From the NCBI GenBank assembly GCA_964472135.1, contig CAYYJB010000095.1, positions 1 to 6,751 of the forward strand: a DNA stretch of 6,751 nt, in the 5' to 3' direction. The notes beneath the pieces are model-generated. The model did no database searches and was not told the origin of the DNA. It was given only the letters and a program-made list of their open reading frames with translations. The stretch comes from JAUREX01 sp964472135. Its GTDB lineage: Bacteria > Pseudomonadota > Alphaproteobacteria > Rhodobacterales > Rhodobacteraceae. Positions 1 through 6,008 of the stretch are shown here, piece after piece (the stretch's first letter is position 1; each line of letters begins with the position of its first letter). Made by a program: the position numbers and the translations under genes.

Positions 1-42
1 GACACGAGCGCCGTCTATGTCGTGATGCCGATGCGGGTGTGA
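1..42 (+). CDS. dnaN: DNA polymerase III beta subunit (sliding clamp), C-terminal end only
   Basis: Only the last 13 codons and the TGA stop (40-42) are inside the window. They read DTSAVYVVMPMRV. The ending 'Y-V-x-M-P-M-R-V' is the characteristic C-terminus of DnaN, which forms the ring-shaped processivity clamp around DNA for the replicative polymerase. The call also rests on the next gene being recF, which follows dnaN in many bacteria near the replication origin. The gene is cut by the window edge, so nothing can be said about its start or domains. The stop lies 28 bases before the recF start, which suggests co-transcription. Confidence 0.85.
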   Translation, partial: DTSAVYVVMPMRV

Positions 43-59
43 CGGCGCCCTTGGCGCCG
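43..59 (+). other. GC hairpin between dnaN and recF
   Basis: Directly after the dnaN stop, CGGCGCC (43-49) and GGCGCCG (53-59) form a perfect 7-base-pair stem around a 3-base loop. No T-run follows, so it is not a classic intrinsic terminator. It ends 11 bases before the recF ATG, next to a poor ribosome binding site (only a GGCGGGG-like stretch at 62-68). It might damp read-through or recF translation. In DNA this rich in G and C a stem of this size can also arise by chance. Confidence 0.4.
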
Positions 60-70
60 GCGGCGGGGCG

Positions 71-1159
71 ATGCTGGTCCGCGAGCTGACACTCGGGCAG
101 TTCCGTTCGCATGCCGCGACGCGGCTCGTGCTCGACGGCAGACCCGTCGCGATCACGGGGGCGAACGGGGCGGGCAAGACCTCGATCCTCGAGGCCGTCT
201 CGATGCTCGCGCCCGGGCGCGGCCTGCGCGGCGCGCCGGTCGAGGAGATGGCGCGGACCCCCGGCACGGTCTGGCGTGTGGCGGCACTGGTCGAAACCCA
301 AGGTGCCGCGCGCGAGATCGAGACGACGGCCGAGAGCGGCGCGCGGCAGGTGCGCATCGACGGCAAGGCGGCATCGCAGGCCGCGCTCGGGGGCGTCCTG
401 CGCATCCTGTGGCTGACCCCTGCGATGGACCGGCTCTGGCTCGACGCCCCCGAGGCGCGGCGGCGCTTTCTCGACCGGCTGGCGCTGTCGTTCCACCCGG
501 GCCACGCCGAGGCCGCGCTGCGCTTCGAGAAGGCGCTGCGCGAACGCAACCGCCTCTTGCGCGAGGGGGGCGCGCAGCCCGCATGGCTTGGCGCGCTCGA
601 GGCGCAGATGGCGGCAAGCGGGGCGGTGCTGGCCGCCAACCGCCGCGCCGCGCTCGACCGGATCGGGGCGGCGATGGACGACGGCGGCGCCTTTCCGGCG
701 GCCGAGGTGGCGCTCGCCTATCCCGAGCCCACGCCCGAGACCGAGGCCGATCTGGCCGCGCTCTGGGCCGCGGGGCGGGCGCGTGATCTGGCCGCGGGGC
801 GCACGCTGATCGGGCCGCAGCGCGCCGACATGGCGGTGCGCCACGCCGCCAAGGGCATCGCCGCCGCGCAGGCCTCGACAGGAGAGCAGAAGGCGCTCCT
901 GATCGCGATCGTGCTGGCCAACGCGCGCGCGCTCGCGTCCGAGACGGGCGCGCCGCCGGTGCTGCTCCTTGATGAGGTCGCGGCGCATCTCGACGATACG
1001 CGCCGCGCCGCCCTGCACGCCGCCATCGCAACGCTCGGGGCGCAGGCCTTCATGACCGGGACCGAAGCGGCGCTGTTCGCCGACTGGGGCGGCGATGCGG
1101 CGCGGCTGCAGGTTGCCGAGGCGGGCGGGCGGTCGGTGATCGGGGGGGCGGAGGCGTGA
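71..1159 (+). CDS. recF: DNA replication and repair protein RecF
   Basis: RecF is a cytoplasmic SMC/ABC-type ATPase that works with RecO and RecR to load RecA at single-strand gaps and stalled forks. The 362 residues match the usual family length (about 360-380). Visible motifs, in order: the N-terminal strand leading to 'FRSH' (11-14), Walker A GANGAGKT (30-37), a GPQRADM segment (248-254, usually GPHRDD in RecF), the ABC signature STGEQKAL (269-276), Walker B VLLLDE (297-302) followed by HLDD (306-309), and the C-terminal switch-like MTGTE (328-332). The ATG at 71 gives the expected N-terminus but has only a weak Shine-Dalgarno sequence, so translation may be coupled to dnaN, 28 bases upstream. 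The stop codon overlaps the next gene. The start is fairly secure because conserved sequence begins within the first 15 residues. Confidence 0.96.
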   Translation: MLVRELTLGQFRSHAATRLVLDGRPVAITGANGAGKTSILEAVSMLAPGRGLRGAPVEEMARTPGTVWRVAALVETQGAAREIETTAESGARQVRIDGKAASQAALGGVLRILWLTPAMDRLWLDAPEARRRFLDRLALSFHPGHAEAALRFEKALRERNRLLREGGAQPAWLGALEAQMAASGAVLAANRRAALDRIGAAMDDGGAFPAAEVALAYPEPTPETEADLAALWAAGRARDLAAGRTLIGPQRADMAVRHAAKGIAAAQASTGEQKALLIAIVLANARALASETGAPPVLLLDEVAAHLDDTRRAALHAAIATLGAQAFMTGTEAALFADWGGDAARLQVAEAGGRSVIGGAEA

Positions 1160-1776
1160 CGGTCGGGGTGGCCGAGCTTGCGCTCTATGCCGGGGCGCTC
1201 TTGCTTCTCTTCATCACGCCGGGGCCGGTGTGGGTGGCGCTCGGGGCGCGCGCGCTGTCGGGCGGATTTGCCGCCGCCTGGCCGCTCGCGGTCGGGGTCA
1301 GCATTGGCGACGGGCTCTGGCCGCTCGCGGCGATCCTCGGCCTCAACTGGATCGTGGCGGTCTGGGGCGATGTGCTCGGCCTCATGCGCTGGGTCGCGGT
1401 CGCGATGTTCCTCGGCATGGGCTGGGCGCTCTGGCGCAAGGCGGGGCGGGCGCTTGCGGCCGACAGCCGCCTGACGCGGCCGGGGCGCTGGGCGGGCTTT
1501 GCCGCCGGGGTCGCTGCGATCCTCGCCAACCCCAAGGCGATCCTCTTCTACATGGGCCTTCTGCCGACCTTCTTCGATCTCTCGCGCGTCACGGGCCCCG
1601 ACATCGCCGCGATCGTCGCCCTCTCGATGCTTCTGCCGATGGCGGGGAACCTGATCGTGGCGCTCTCGATCGACCGGGTGCGGGCGACGCTGACCTCGGC
1701 GCCCGCCCGCCGCCGGATCGACCGCATCGCGGGCGGGCTGATGATCGGGGCGGGGATCGTGATCGCGTTCGGCTGA
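1156..1776 (+). CDS. LysE/RhtB-family amino acid exporter
   Basis: A 206-residue, strongly hydrophobic protein of the LysE/RhtB translocator family: inner-membrane exporters of amino acids such as lysine, threonine or homoserine (lactones). Family marks are TPGP (21-24) followed by 'ARALSGG' (31-37), and NPKAILFY (125-132) followed by a Pro-containing segment before helix 5. About six membrane segments are visible, near residues 8-28, 40-63, 72-92, 113-137, 150-172 and 189-205. The substrate cannot be read from sequence. The GTG start overlaps the recF stop (GTGA, 1156-1159), so translation is probably coupled. A GGAGG at 1150-1154 lies only one base before this GTG, which is too close. A second GTG at 1168 is a reasonable alternative start and would put TPGP at residue 17. 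The stop is followed within 20 bases by the gyrB promoter. Confidence 0.85.
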   Translation: MTVGVAELALYAGALLLLFITPGPVWVALGARALSGGFAAAWPLAVGVSIGDGLWPLAAILGLNWIVAVWGDVLGLMRWVAVAMFLGMGWALWRKAGRALAADSRLTRPGRWAGFAAGVAAILANPKAILFYMGLLPTFFDLSRVTGPDIAAIVALSMLLPMAGNLIVALSIDRVRATLTSAPARRRIDRIAGGLMIGAGIVIAFG

Positions 1777-1795
1777 CCCGAAGGCGCTGCGGCGC

Positions 1796-1824
1796 GTGAC
1801 ATTCCCCGCGCCGGCCGCTATATC
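1796..1824 (+). promoter_or_regulatory. Predicted sigma-70-type promoter of gyrB
   Basis: GTGACA (1796-1801) matches the -35 consensus TTGACA at 5 of 6 positions. It is followed after exactly 17 bases by TATATC (1819-1824), which matches TATAAT at the first four positions. Transcription would start near 1831, giving a leader of roughly 20 bases before the gyrB ATG. The site lies between the exporter stop (1776) and gyrB, so gyrB probably has its own promoter besides any read-through from recF. It overlaps the in-frame GTG at 1796, which argues that this GTG is not the translation start. Confidence 0.65.
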
Positions 1825-1838
1825 CGACAGGCAACGTC

Positions 1839-1845
1839 AAGGAAG
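1839..1845 (+). promoter_or_regulatory. Ribosome binding site that fixes the gyrB start
   Basis: AAGGAAG ends 7 bases before the ATG at 1853. It is the best Shine-Dalgarno match in this region and supports the ATG over the in-frame GTG at 1796, which lies 19 codons upstream and falls inside the predicted -35 box. Confidence 0.75.
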
Positions 1846-1852
1846 CCCCCGC

Positions 1853-4270
1853 ATGGCCGAAGCCGCCCGCAACGCCGACGACTACGGCGCCGAGTCCATC
1901 AAGGTTCTCAAGGGTTTGGAGGCTGTCCGCAAGCGGCCCGGCATGTATATCGGCGACACCGACGACGGCTCGGGCCTGCACCACATGGTCTATGAGGTCG
2001 TCGACAACGGCATCGACGAGGCGCTCGCGGGCCACGCGACCGAGGTCGCGGTGCGCATCCACGCCGATTCCTCGGTTTCCGTCTCGGACAACGGGCGCGG
2101 CATCCCGACCGACATCCACGCCGAAGAGGGGGTCTCGGCCGCCGAGGTGATCATGACGCAGCTCCACGCGGGCGGAAAGTTCGACCAGAACAGCTACAAG
2201 GTCTCGGGCGGGTTGCACGGGGTGGGGGTGTCGGTCGTCAACGCACTGTCGGAGTGGCTCGAGCTGCGCATCTGGCGCGGCGGCAAGGAGCATTTCGCCC
2301 GCTTCGAGCATGGCGACACGGTCGAACCCCTGCGCGTCACGGGCGACGCCCAAGGCCGGCGCGGCACCGAGGTGCGCTTTCTCGCCTCGACCCGGACCTT
2401 CTCGAATCTCGACTATGTCTACAAGACGCTCGAGAACCGCCTGCGCGAGCTGGCCTTCCTCAATTCCGGCGTGCGGATCAGCCTGCACGACGAGCGGCCC
2501 GCCGAACCCCTGCACACCGACCTTTTCTATGAGGGGGGGGTGCGCGAGTTCGTGCGCTATCTCGACCGCTCCAAGACCCCGGCCATGCCCGAGCCGATCT
2601 TCATCACCGGCGAACGCGACGGGATCGGGATCGAGGTCGCGATGTGGTGGAACGACAGCTATCACGAGACGGTGCTGCCCTTCACCAACAACATCCCCCA
2701 GCGCGACGGGGGCACGCATCTGGCGGGGTATCGGGCGGCGCTGACGCGCACGATCAACAGCTATGCCCAGACCTCGGGCATCGCCAAGCGCGAAAAGGTG
2801 GCGTTCACCGGCGACGACGCGCGCGAGGGGCTGACCTGCGTCCTCTCGGTCAAGGTGCCCGACCCCAAGTTCTCGAGCCAGACCAAGGACAAGCTGGTGA
2901 GTTCCGAGGTCCGCCCCGCGGTCGAGAGCCTCGTGGCCGAAAAGCTTGGCGAGTGGTTCGAGGAAAACCCCGGTTCGGCCCGCGTCATCGTCGGCAAGAT
3001 CATCGAGGCGGCGCTGGCGCGCGAGGCGGCGCGCAAGGCGCGCGAACTGACGCGGCGCAAGACCGCGCTCGATGTCGCCTCGCTGCCCGGCAAGCTCGCC
3101 GATTGCCAGGAGCGCGACCCGGCGCTGTCGGAGCTGTTCCTCGTCGAGGGCGACAGCGCCGGCGGGTCGGCCAAGCAGGGGCGCTCGCGATCCAATCAGG
3201 CGGTGCTGCCGCTGCGGGGCAAGATCCTCAACGTCGAGCGCGCGCGGTTCGACCGGATGCTCTCGAGCCAGGAGATCGGCACCCTCATCACCGCGCTCGG
3301 CACCGGGATCGGGCGCGACGAATTCGACATCGGCAAGCTGCGCTATCACAAGATCGTCATCATGACGGACGCCGATGTGGACGGCGCGCATATCCGCACG
3401 CTGCTCCTGACCTTCTTCTTCCGCCAGATGCCGCAGGTGATCGAGGGGGGGTTCCTCTACATCGCGCAGCCGCCGCTCTACAAGGTCGCGCGCGGCAAGT
3501 CGGAGGTCTATCTCAAGGATCAGGCGGCGCTCGAGGATTACCTCGTGGCGCAGGGGACGGACGGGGCGGTCCTGCGGCTCGGCACCGGCGAGGCGCTGTC
3601 GGGCGCCGATCTTGCCCGCGTCGTCGACGAGGCGCGGGCGGTGCGGCGCATCCTCGGGGCGTTCCCGGCCCATCAATCGCGCCCCGTCCTCGAACAGGCG
3701 ACGATCGCGGGCGCGCTGCTGCCCGGCGAGGTCGACCGCGACTCGCAGGGCGTGGCCGACCGGGTGGCGGCGCGGCTCGATCTGGTCGCGCCCGAGTATG
3801 AAAAGGGCTGGCAGGGCCGGCCGACGCAGGACCACGGGCTGCGGCTGTCGCGGATGCTGCGCGGCGTCGAAGAGGTGCGCGTCATCGACGGCCAGCTTCT
3901 GCGCTCGGGCGAGGCGCGCCGCCTCGGCGCCCACACCGCCGCCCTGCGCGAGGTCTATGCGGCCCCCGCGCGCCTTGTCCGCAAGGACCGCGAGCAGACC
4001 ATCCACGGGCCGAGCGAGTTGCTCGCCGCCGTACTGGCCGAGGGGGAAAAGGGCCTGAGCCTGCAACGCTACAAGGGCCTCGGAGAGATGAACCCCGAGC
4101 AGCTCTGGGAAACGACGCTCGACCCCGTGGCGCGGACGCTTCTGCAGGTGCGGGTCGACGATCTGGCCGAGGCCGACGACATCTTCACCAAGCTCATGGG
4201 CGATGTCGTCGAACCGCGGCGCGAATTCATTCAGGCCAATGCCCTCAGCGTCGAGAACCTCGACACCTGA
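1853..4270 (+). CDS. gyrB: DNA gyrase subunit B
   Basis: ATPase/Toprim subunit of the type IIA topoisomerase that introduces negative supercoils as a GyrA2GyrB2 complex. The 805 residues equal the long proteobacterial form (E. coli about 804). GHKL ATPase domain: RPGMYIGD (28-35), EVVDN with catalytic Glu48 and Mg-binding Asn52, DNGRGIP (79-85), GGLHGVGVSVVNAL (119-132), GTEVRF (171-176). Transducer domain: QTK loop with Lys345. Toprim domain: EGDSAGGSAKQGR (432-444) and DADVDG (506-511), then PLYK (541-544). A variable insert of roughly 170 residues (about 545-712) precedes the C-terminal QRYKGLGEMN (738-747) and GDVVEPRREFI (783-793). At the quinolone-linked site equivalent to E. coli Lys447 there is Arg455, a common natural variant; the Asp426 equivalent is Asp434. 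The ATG at 1853 is chosen from its ribosome binding site. Runs of eight G (2533-2540) and seven G (3445-3451) lie inside the gene. Confidence 0.98.
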   Translation: MAEAARNADDYGAESIKVLKGLEAVRKRPGMYIGDTDDGSGLHHMVYEVVDNGIDEALAGHATEVAVRIHADSSVSVSDNGRGIPTDIHAEEGVSAAEVIMTQLHAGGKFDQNSYKVSGGLHGVGVSVVNALSEWLELRIWRGGKEHFARFEHGDTVEPLRVTGDAQGRRGTEVRFLASTRTFSNLDYVYKTLENRLRELAFLNSGVRISLHDERPAEPLHTDLFYEGGVREFVRYLDRSKTPAMPEPIFITGERDGIGIEVAMWWNDSYHETVLPFTNNIPQRDGGTHLAGYRAALTRTINSYAQTSGIAKREKVAFTGDDAREGLTCVLSVKVPDPKFSSQTKDKLVSSEVRPAVESLVAEKLGEWFEENPGSARVIVGKIIEAALAREAARKARELTRRKTALDVASLPGKLADCQERDPALSELFLVEGDSAGGSAKQGRSRSNQAVLPLRGKILNVERARFDRMLSSQEIGTLITALGTGIGRDEFDIGKLRYHKIVIMTDADVDGAHIRTLLLTFFFRQMPQVIEGGFLYIAQPPLYKVARGKSEVYLKDQAALEDYLVAQGTDGAVLRLGTGEALSGADLARVVDEARAVRRILGAFPAHQSRPVLEQATIAGALLPGEVDRDSQGVADRVAARLDLVAPEYEKGWQGRPTQDHGLRLSRMLRGVEEVRVIDGQLLRSGEARRLGAHTAALREVYAAPARLVRKDREQTIHGPSELLAAVLAEGEKGLSLQRYKGLGEMNPEQLWETTLDPVARTLLQVRVDDLAEADDIFTKLMGDVVEPRREFIQANALSVENLDT

Positions 4271-4296
4271 CGGCGCGGCTGGCGGAGGGGCAAGGG

Positions 4297-4854
4297 ATGG
4301 GACTGACGATTCTGTTTCTGGGCGTCGCGCTCTGGTGGGCGGGGCATCTGTGGAAACGCGCGGCACCCGCGCATCGCGCGCGGATGGGCGAGCGCGGGCG
4401 CGGGGTGGCGAGCGTGCTTCTGCTCGCCTCGGTCCTATTCATGATCTGGGGCTATCGCGCGGCCGACCCCGGCATGCCGGTCTGGGTGCCGGGCGAGTGG
4501 GCACGCCACCTCAACAACCTGCTCGTGCTGATCGCCTTCTACGTCTTCGGCATCGGCATGGCGAAGGGCGCGCTGAGCCAGCGGGTGCGCCACCCGATGC
4601 TGACGGGCTTCGCGCTCTGGGCCTTCGCGCATCTGCTGCTGCGCGGCGATGCGGCCGGGATCATCCTCTTTGGCGGGCTTGGCGTCTGGGCGGTGGTCGC
4701 GATCGTCGTGATCAACCGCGCCGAGGCCAACTGGACGCCGCCCGCGCCCAAGGGCGGCGCGCGGCGCGATGCGGCGGCGGGGGGCGTGGTGCTGGTGACC
4801 TATGGGATCGTGGGCTGGGTGCACGGGCTGCTCGGCCCCTGGCCCTTCGGCTGA
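4297..4854 (+). CDS. NnrU-family integral membrane protein
   Basis: A 185-residue membrane protein with about six hydrophobic segments (near residues 2-19, 36-53, 72-90, 103-116, 119-139, 162-180). The RHPML motif (98-102) followed by 'LWAFAHLL-x-GD' (107-118) is the hallmark of the NnrU family. Conserved-looking histidines sit in or near membrane segments (His17, His71, His99, His112, His176). NnrU was named from denitrifying rhodobacters, where it is linked to nitrite/nitric oxide metabolism. The plant heme enzyme Z-ISO (15-cis-zeta-carotene isomerase) is a relative, so heme binding is possible but is an inference here. A strong GGAGG (4284-4288) lies 8 bases before the ATG. The gene starts 26 bases after gyrB with no visible terminator, so co-transcription with gyrB is likely. 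No denitrification genes are visible, so the cellular role is open. Confidence 0.85.
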   Translation: MGLTILFLGVALWWAGHLWKRAAPAHRARMGERGRGVASVLLLASVLFMIWGYRAADPGMPVWVPGEWARHLNNLLVLIAFYVFGIGMAKGALSQRVRHPMLTGFALWAFAHLLLRGDAAGIILFGGLGVWAVVAIVVINRAEANWTPPAPKGGARRDAAAGGVVLVTYGIVGWVHGLLGPWPFG

Positions 4855-4864
4855 GGGGGGCAGA

Positions 4865-5068
4865 ATGCGCGCCTATCGACTGCTGACGGCGGAGGACACC
4901 TCGGCCTTCTGCCACAAGGTGACCGAGGCGCTGGCGAAGGGGTGGGAGCTTTACGGCAGCCCCGCCTATGCCTTCGATGCCGCGAGCGGGACGATGCGCT
5001 GCGCGCAGGCCGTCACCAAGGATGTGCCCGGCGACTACGACCCGGCGATGAAGCTCGGCGCCCTCTGA
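4865..5068 (+). CDS. Small DUF1737 domain protein, function unknown
   Basis: A 67-residue soluble protein, nearly all one domain. The pattern 'YRLLTAEDTSAFCHKV' at the N-terminus, then GWELYGSP (27-34) and 'CAQAVTKDV' (46-54), is that of DUF1737 proteins, short alphaproteobacterial proteins of unknown role that often carry a GW-x-LxGSP core. Two cysteines (16 and 46) are present. There is no signal peptide or membrane segment. The gene starts 10 bases after the NnrU-like gene, and its Shine-Dalgarno (GAGGGG) overlaps the preceding stop codon, so translation of the two is probably coupled. Its own stop lies in the loop of a GC hairpin. No biochemical function can be assigned. Confidence 0.8.
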   Translation: MRAYRLLTAEDTSAFCHKVTEALAKGWELYGSPAYAFDAASGTMRCAQAVTKDVPGDYDPAMKLGAL

Positions 5069-5081
5069 GGGGGCGCCGGGC
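5053..5081 (+). terminator. GC hairpin spanning the stop codon of the DUF1737 gene
   Basis: CGGCGCCC (5056-5063) pairs perfectly with GGGCGCCG (5071-5078). A G-U pair and two more pairs (5053-5055 with 5079-5081) extend the stem to 11 pairs. The 7-base loop (5064-5070) contains the TGA stop. There is no T-run after the stem, so a standard intrinsic terminator is not proven. Its place at the end of the apparent gyrB-nnrU-DUF1737 transcription unit and before the sdh promoter region makes transcript ending or 3'-end protection the likeliest role. Confidence 0.45.
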
Positions 5082-5114
5082 CCCATGCGACGGATGGCCA
5101 CACCGCGCCGCGCG

Positions 5115-5152
5115 CGCTGCGATCGTGACGCTGCGATGCCGCATCGGATCGC
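5115..5152 (+). promoter_or_regulatory. Repeats and palindrome upstream of sdhC, possible operator
   Basis: The nonamer CGCTGCGAT occurs at 5115-5123 and again at 5129-5137, a period of 14 bases. The second copy runs into a palindrome, CGATGC-C-GCATCG (5134-5146), centred about 22 bases before the putative sdh -35 box. GCGATC (5119-5124) and GATCGC (5147-5152) form an outer inverted repeat. Such an arrangement fits a binding site for a dimeric regulator of the sdh operon. No known regulator motif was recognised, and GC-rich spacers give short palindromes by chance. Confidence 0.3.
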
Positions 5153-5161
5153 CTTCGCCGC

Positions 5162-5189
5162 GTGACACGGGCGAGAAACCTGATAGAGA
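5162..5189 (+). promoter_or_regulatory. Weak candidate promoter of the sdhCDA operon
   Basis: GTGACA (5162-5167) is the same -35-like hexamer as upstream of gyrB; the shared octamer is GCGTGACA. The -10 region is poor: TAGAGA (5184-5189) lies after a 16-base spacer, and GATAGA (5182-5187) after 14 bases. The stretch 5174-5193 is the most A-rich in the spacer, which is where DNA opening would be expected. The call depends mainly on position, because sdhC begins a new operon after a 153-base gap. Confidence 0.4.
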
Positions 5190-5221
5190 AAACGGGTGGC
5201 GGTCAGGAACGGAGCTGATCC

Positions 5222-5605
5222 ATGGCAGAGGCACGACGCACGGGGCGCCCCCTCTCACCCCATCTGCAGATTTACCGTCTGCCGATCACGGCGATCGTGT
5301 CGATCCTGACGCGGATCACCGGCAACGGGCTGATCGTCGGGGTCGTGCTGGTGGTGTGGTGGCTCTTGGCGGCGGCGACGGGGCCCGGGTATTTCGCGGT
5401 TGCCGACTGGGTGCTGCGGTCGTGGCTGGGGGACCTCGTGCTGGCGGCCTCGGCCTGGGCGCTGTGGTATCACCTGCTCGCGGGGTTGCGGCACCTGTGG
5501 TTCGATTCGGGGCGCGGGCTCGAGGTCGCGACGGCCGAGCGGTCGGGGATCGCCTGCCTGATCGGGGCGTTCGTGCTGACCGCGCTGACGATCGTGCTGG
5601 TCTGA
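5222..5605 (+). CDS. sdhC: Succinate dehydrogenase cytochrome b556 subunit
   Basis: Large membrane anchor of respiratory complex II, which passes electrons from succinate oxidation to ubiquinone. At 127 residues it matches the family. RPLSPHLQIYR (9-19) is the classic N-terminal SdhC signature, followed by SILTRITG (27-34). Ser27 and Arg31 fall at the same numbers as the E. coli quinone-site residues, and His84 in 'WYHLLAGLRHLWFD' matches the E. coli heme b ligand His84. Three membrane helices are visible (about 25-51, 66-92, 107-126). GGAG (5211-5214) is 7 bases before the ATG. It is the first gene of the operon, and sdhD follows after 10 bases. Confidence 0.96.
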   Translation: MAEARRTGRPLSPHLQIYRLPITAIVSILTRITGNGLIVGVVLVVWWLLAAATGPGYFAVADWVLRSWLGDLVLAASAWALWYHLLAGLRHLWFDSGRGLEVATAERSGIACLIGAFVLTALTIVLV

Positions 5606-5615
5606 GGGGGGCATC

Positions 5616-5987
5616 ATGGCGTTTCTGACCGACCGCAAGCGGGCAACGGGGCAGGGATCGGCCCGGGCGGGAACCGCGCATCACATCTTCATGGGCCTGA
5701 GCGGGGCGGGCCTCGCGCTCGGTCTGCCGGTGTTCGTGATCGTCTTCGGCCGCGCGCTCGGCGGCACGCATGAAGAGGTGGTGGCGACTTTCGCGCATCC
5801 CTTCGTCGCGATCCTGACGGGCCTTGTCCTCGTCGCGACCATGGCGCATTTCCGCAAGGGGGCGCAGATGATGTTCGAGGATTACGCGCGCGGCGGAGCG
5901 CGGCACGCGCTGATCGCGGGGACGGTGATCCTGTCGCATCTGATCACGGCAACGGGGCTCTTCGCGCTCGCGCGGATCGCGCTCTGA
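5616..5987 (+). CDS. sdhD: Succinate dehydrogenase hydrophobic membrane anchor subunit
   Basis: Small membrane anchor of complex II (123 residues), pairing with SdhC to hold heme b and the quinone site. Three hydrophobic helices are visible (about 25-47, 62-77, 97-120). His78 followed by Asp89-Tyr90 has the same spacing as E. coli His71 (heme ligand) and Asp82-Tyr83 (quinone site), which strongly supports the call in this otherwise variable family. The ATG is preceded by GAGGGGGG, which overlaps the sdhC stop, so the two anchors are probably made in a coupled way. sdhA follows after 21 bases. Confidence 0.93.
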   Translation: MAFLTDRKRATGQGSARAGTAHHIFMGLSGAGLALGLPVFVIVFGRALGGTHEEVVATFAHPFVAILTGLVLVATMAHFRKGAQMMFEDYARGGARHALIAGTVILSHLITATGLFALARIAL

Positions 5988-6008
5988 CAGGGCAGGAGAG
6001 ACGGGCAG

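Noticed and set aside
153..1031. Arg/Pro-rich open frames on both strands within recF
   Set aside because: They are alternative-frame shadows of a gene with complete RecF motifs; their products are low-complexity with no recognisable domain.
1768..1782. Possible terminator hairpin TTCGG-CTGAC-CCGAA after the exporter gene
   Set aside because: Only five base pairs, no T-run, and located just before the gyrB promoter; too weak to call.
1796..1852. 19-residue N-terminal extension of GyrB from the in-frame GTG at 1796
   Set aside because: The extension has no ribosome binding site, overlaps a 17-base-spaced promoter, and the ATG at 1853 has a good Shine-Dalgarno and gives a normal GyrB N-terminus.
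2310..2744. Basic, Ser/Arg/Cys-rich frame within gyrB
   Set aside because: Frame-shifted shadow with no start signal; composition is what GC-rich coding DNA yields out of frame.
1589..4366. Very long open frame (925 codons) on the minus strand opposite gyrB
   Set aside because: Its first codon positions lie opposite the third positions of gyrB codons. Stops there would require TTA, CTA or TCA codons in gyrB, which are almost unused at this G+C. The product is Arg/Asp/His/Leu-rich with no domain, and gyrB is unquestionably real.
4203..4886. 227-codon plus-strand frame bridging the gyrB end and the NnrU-like gene
   Set aside because: It overlaps both real genes in another frame, is Arg/Gly/Ala-rich, and lacks the membrane pattern and NnrU motif seen in the 4297-4854 frame.
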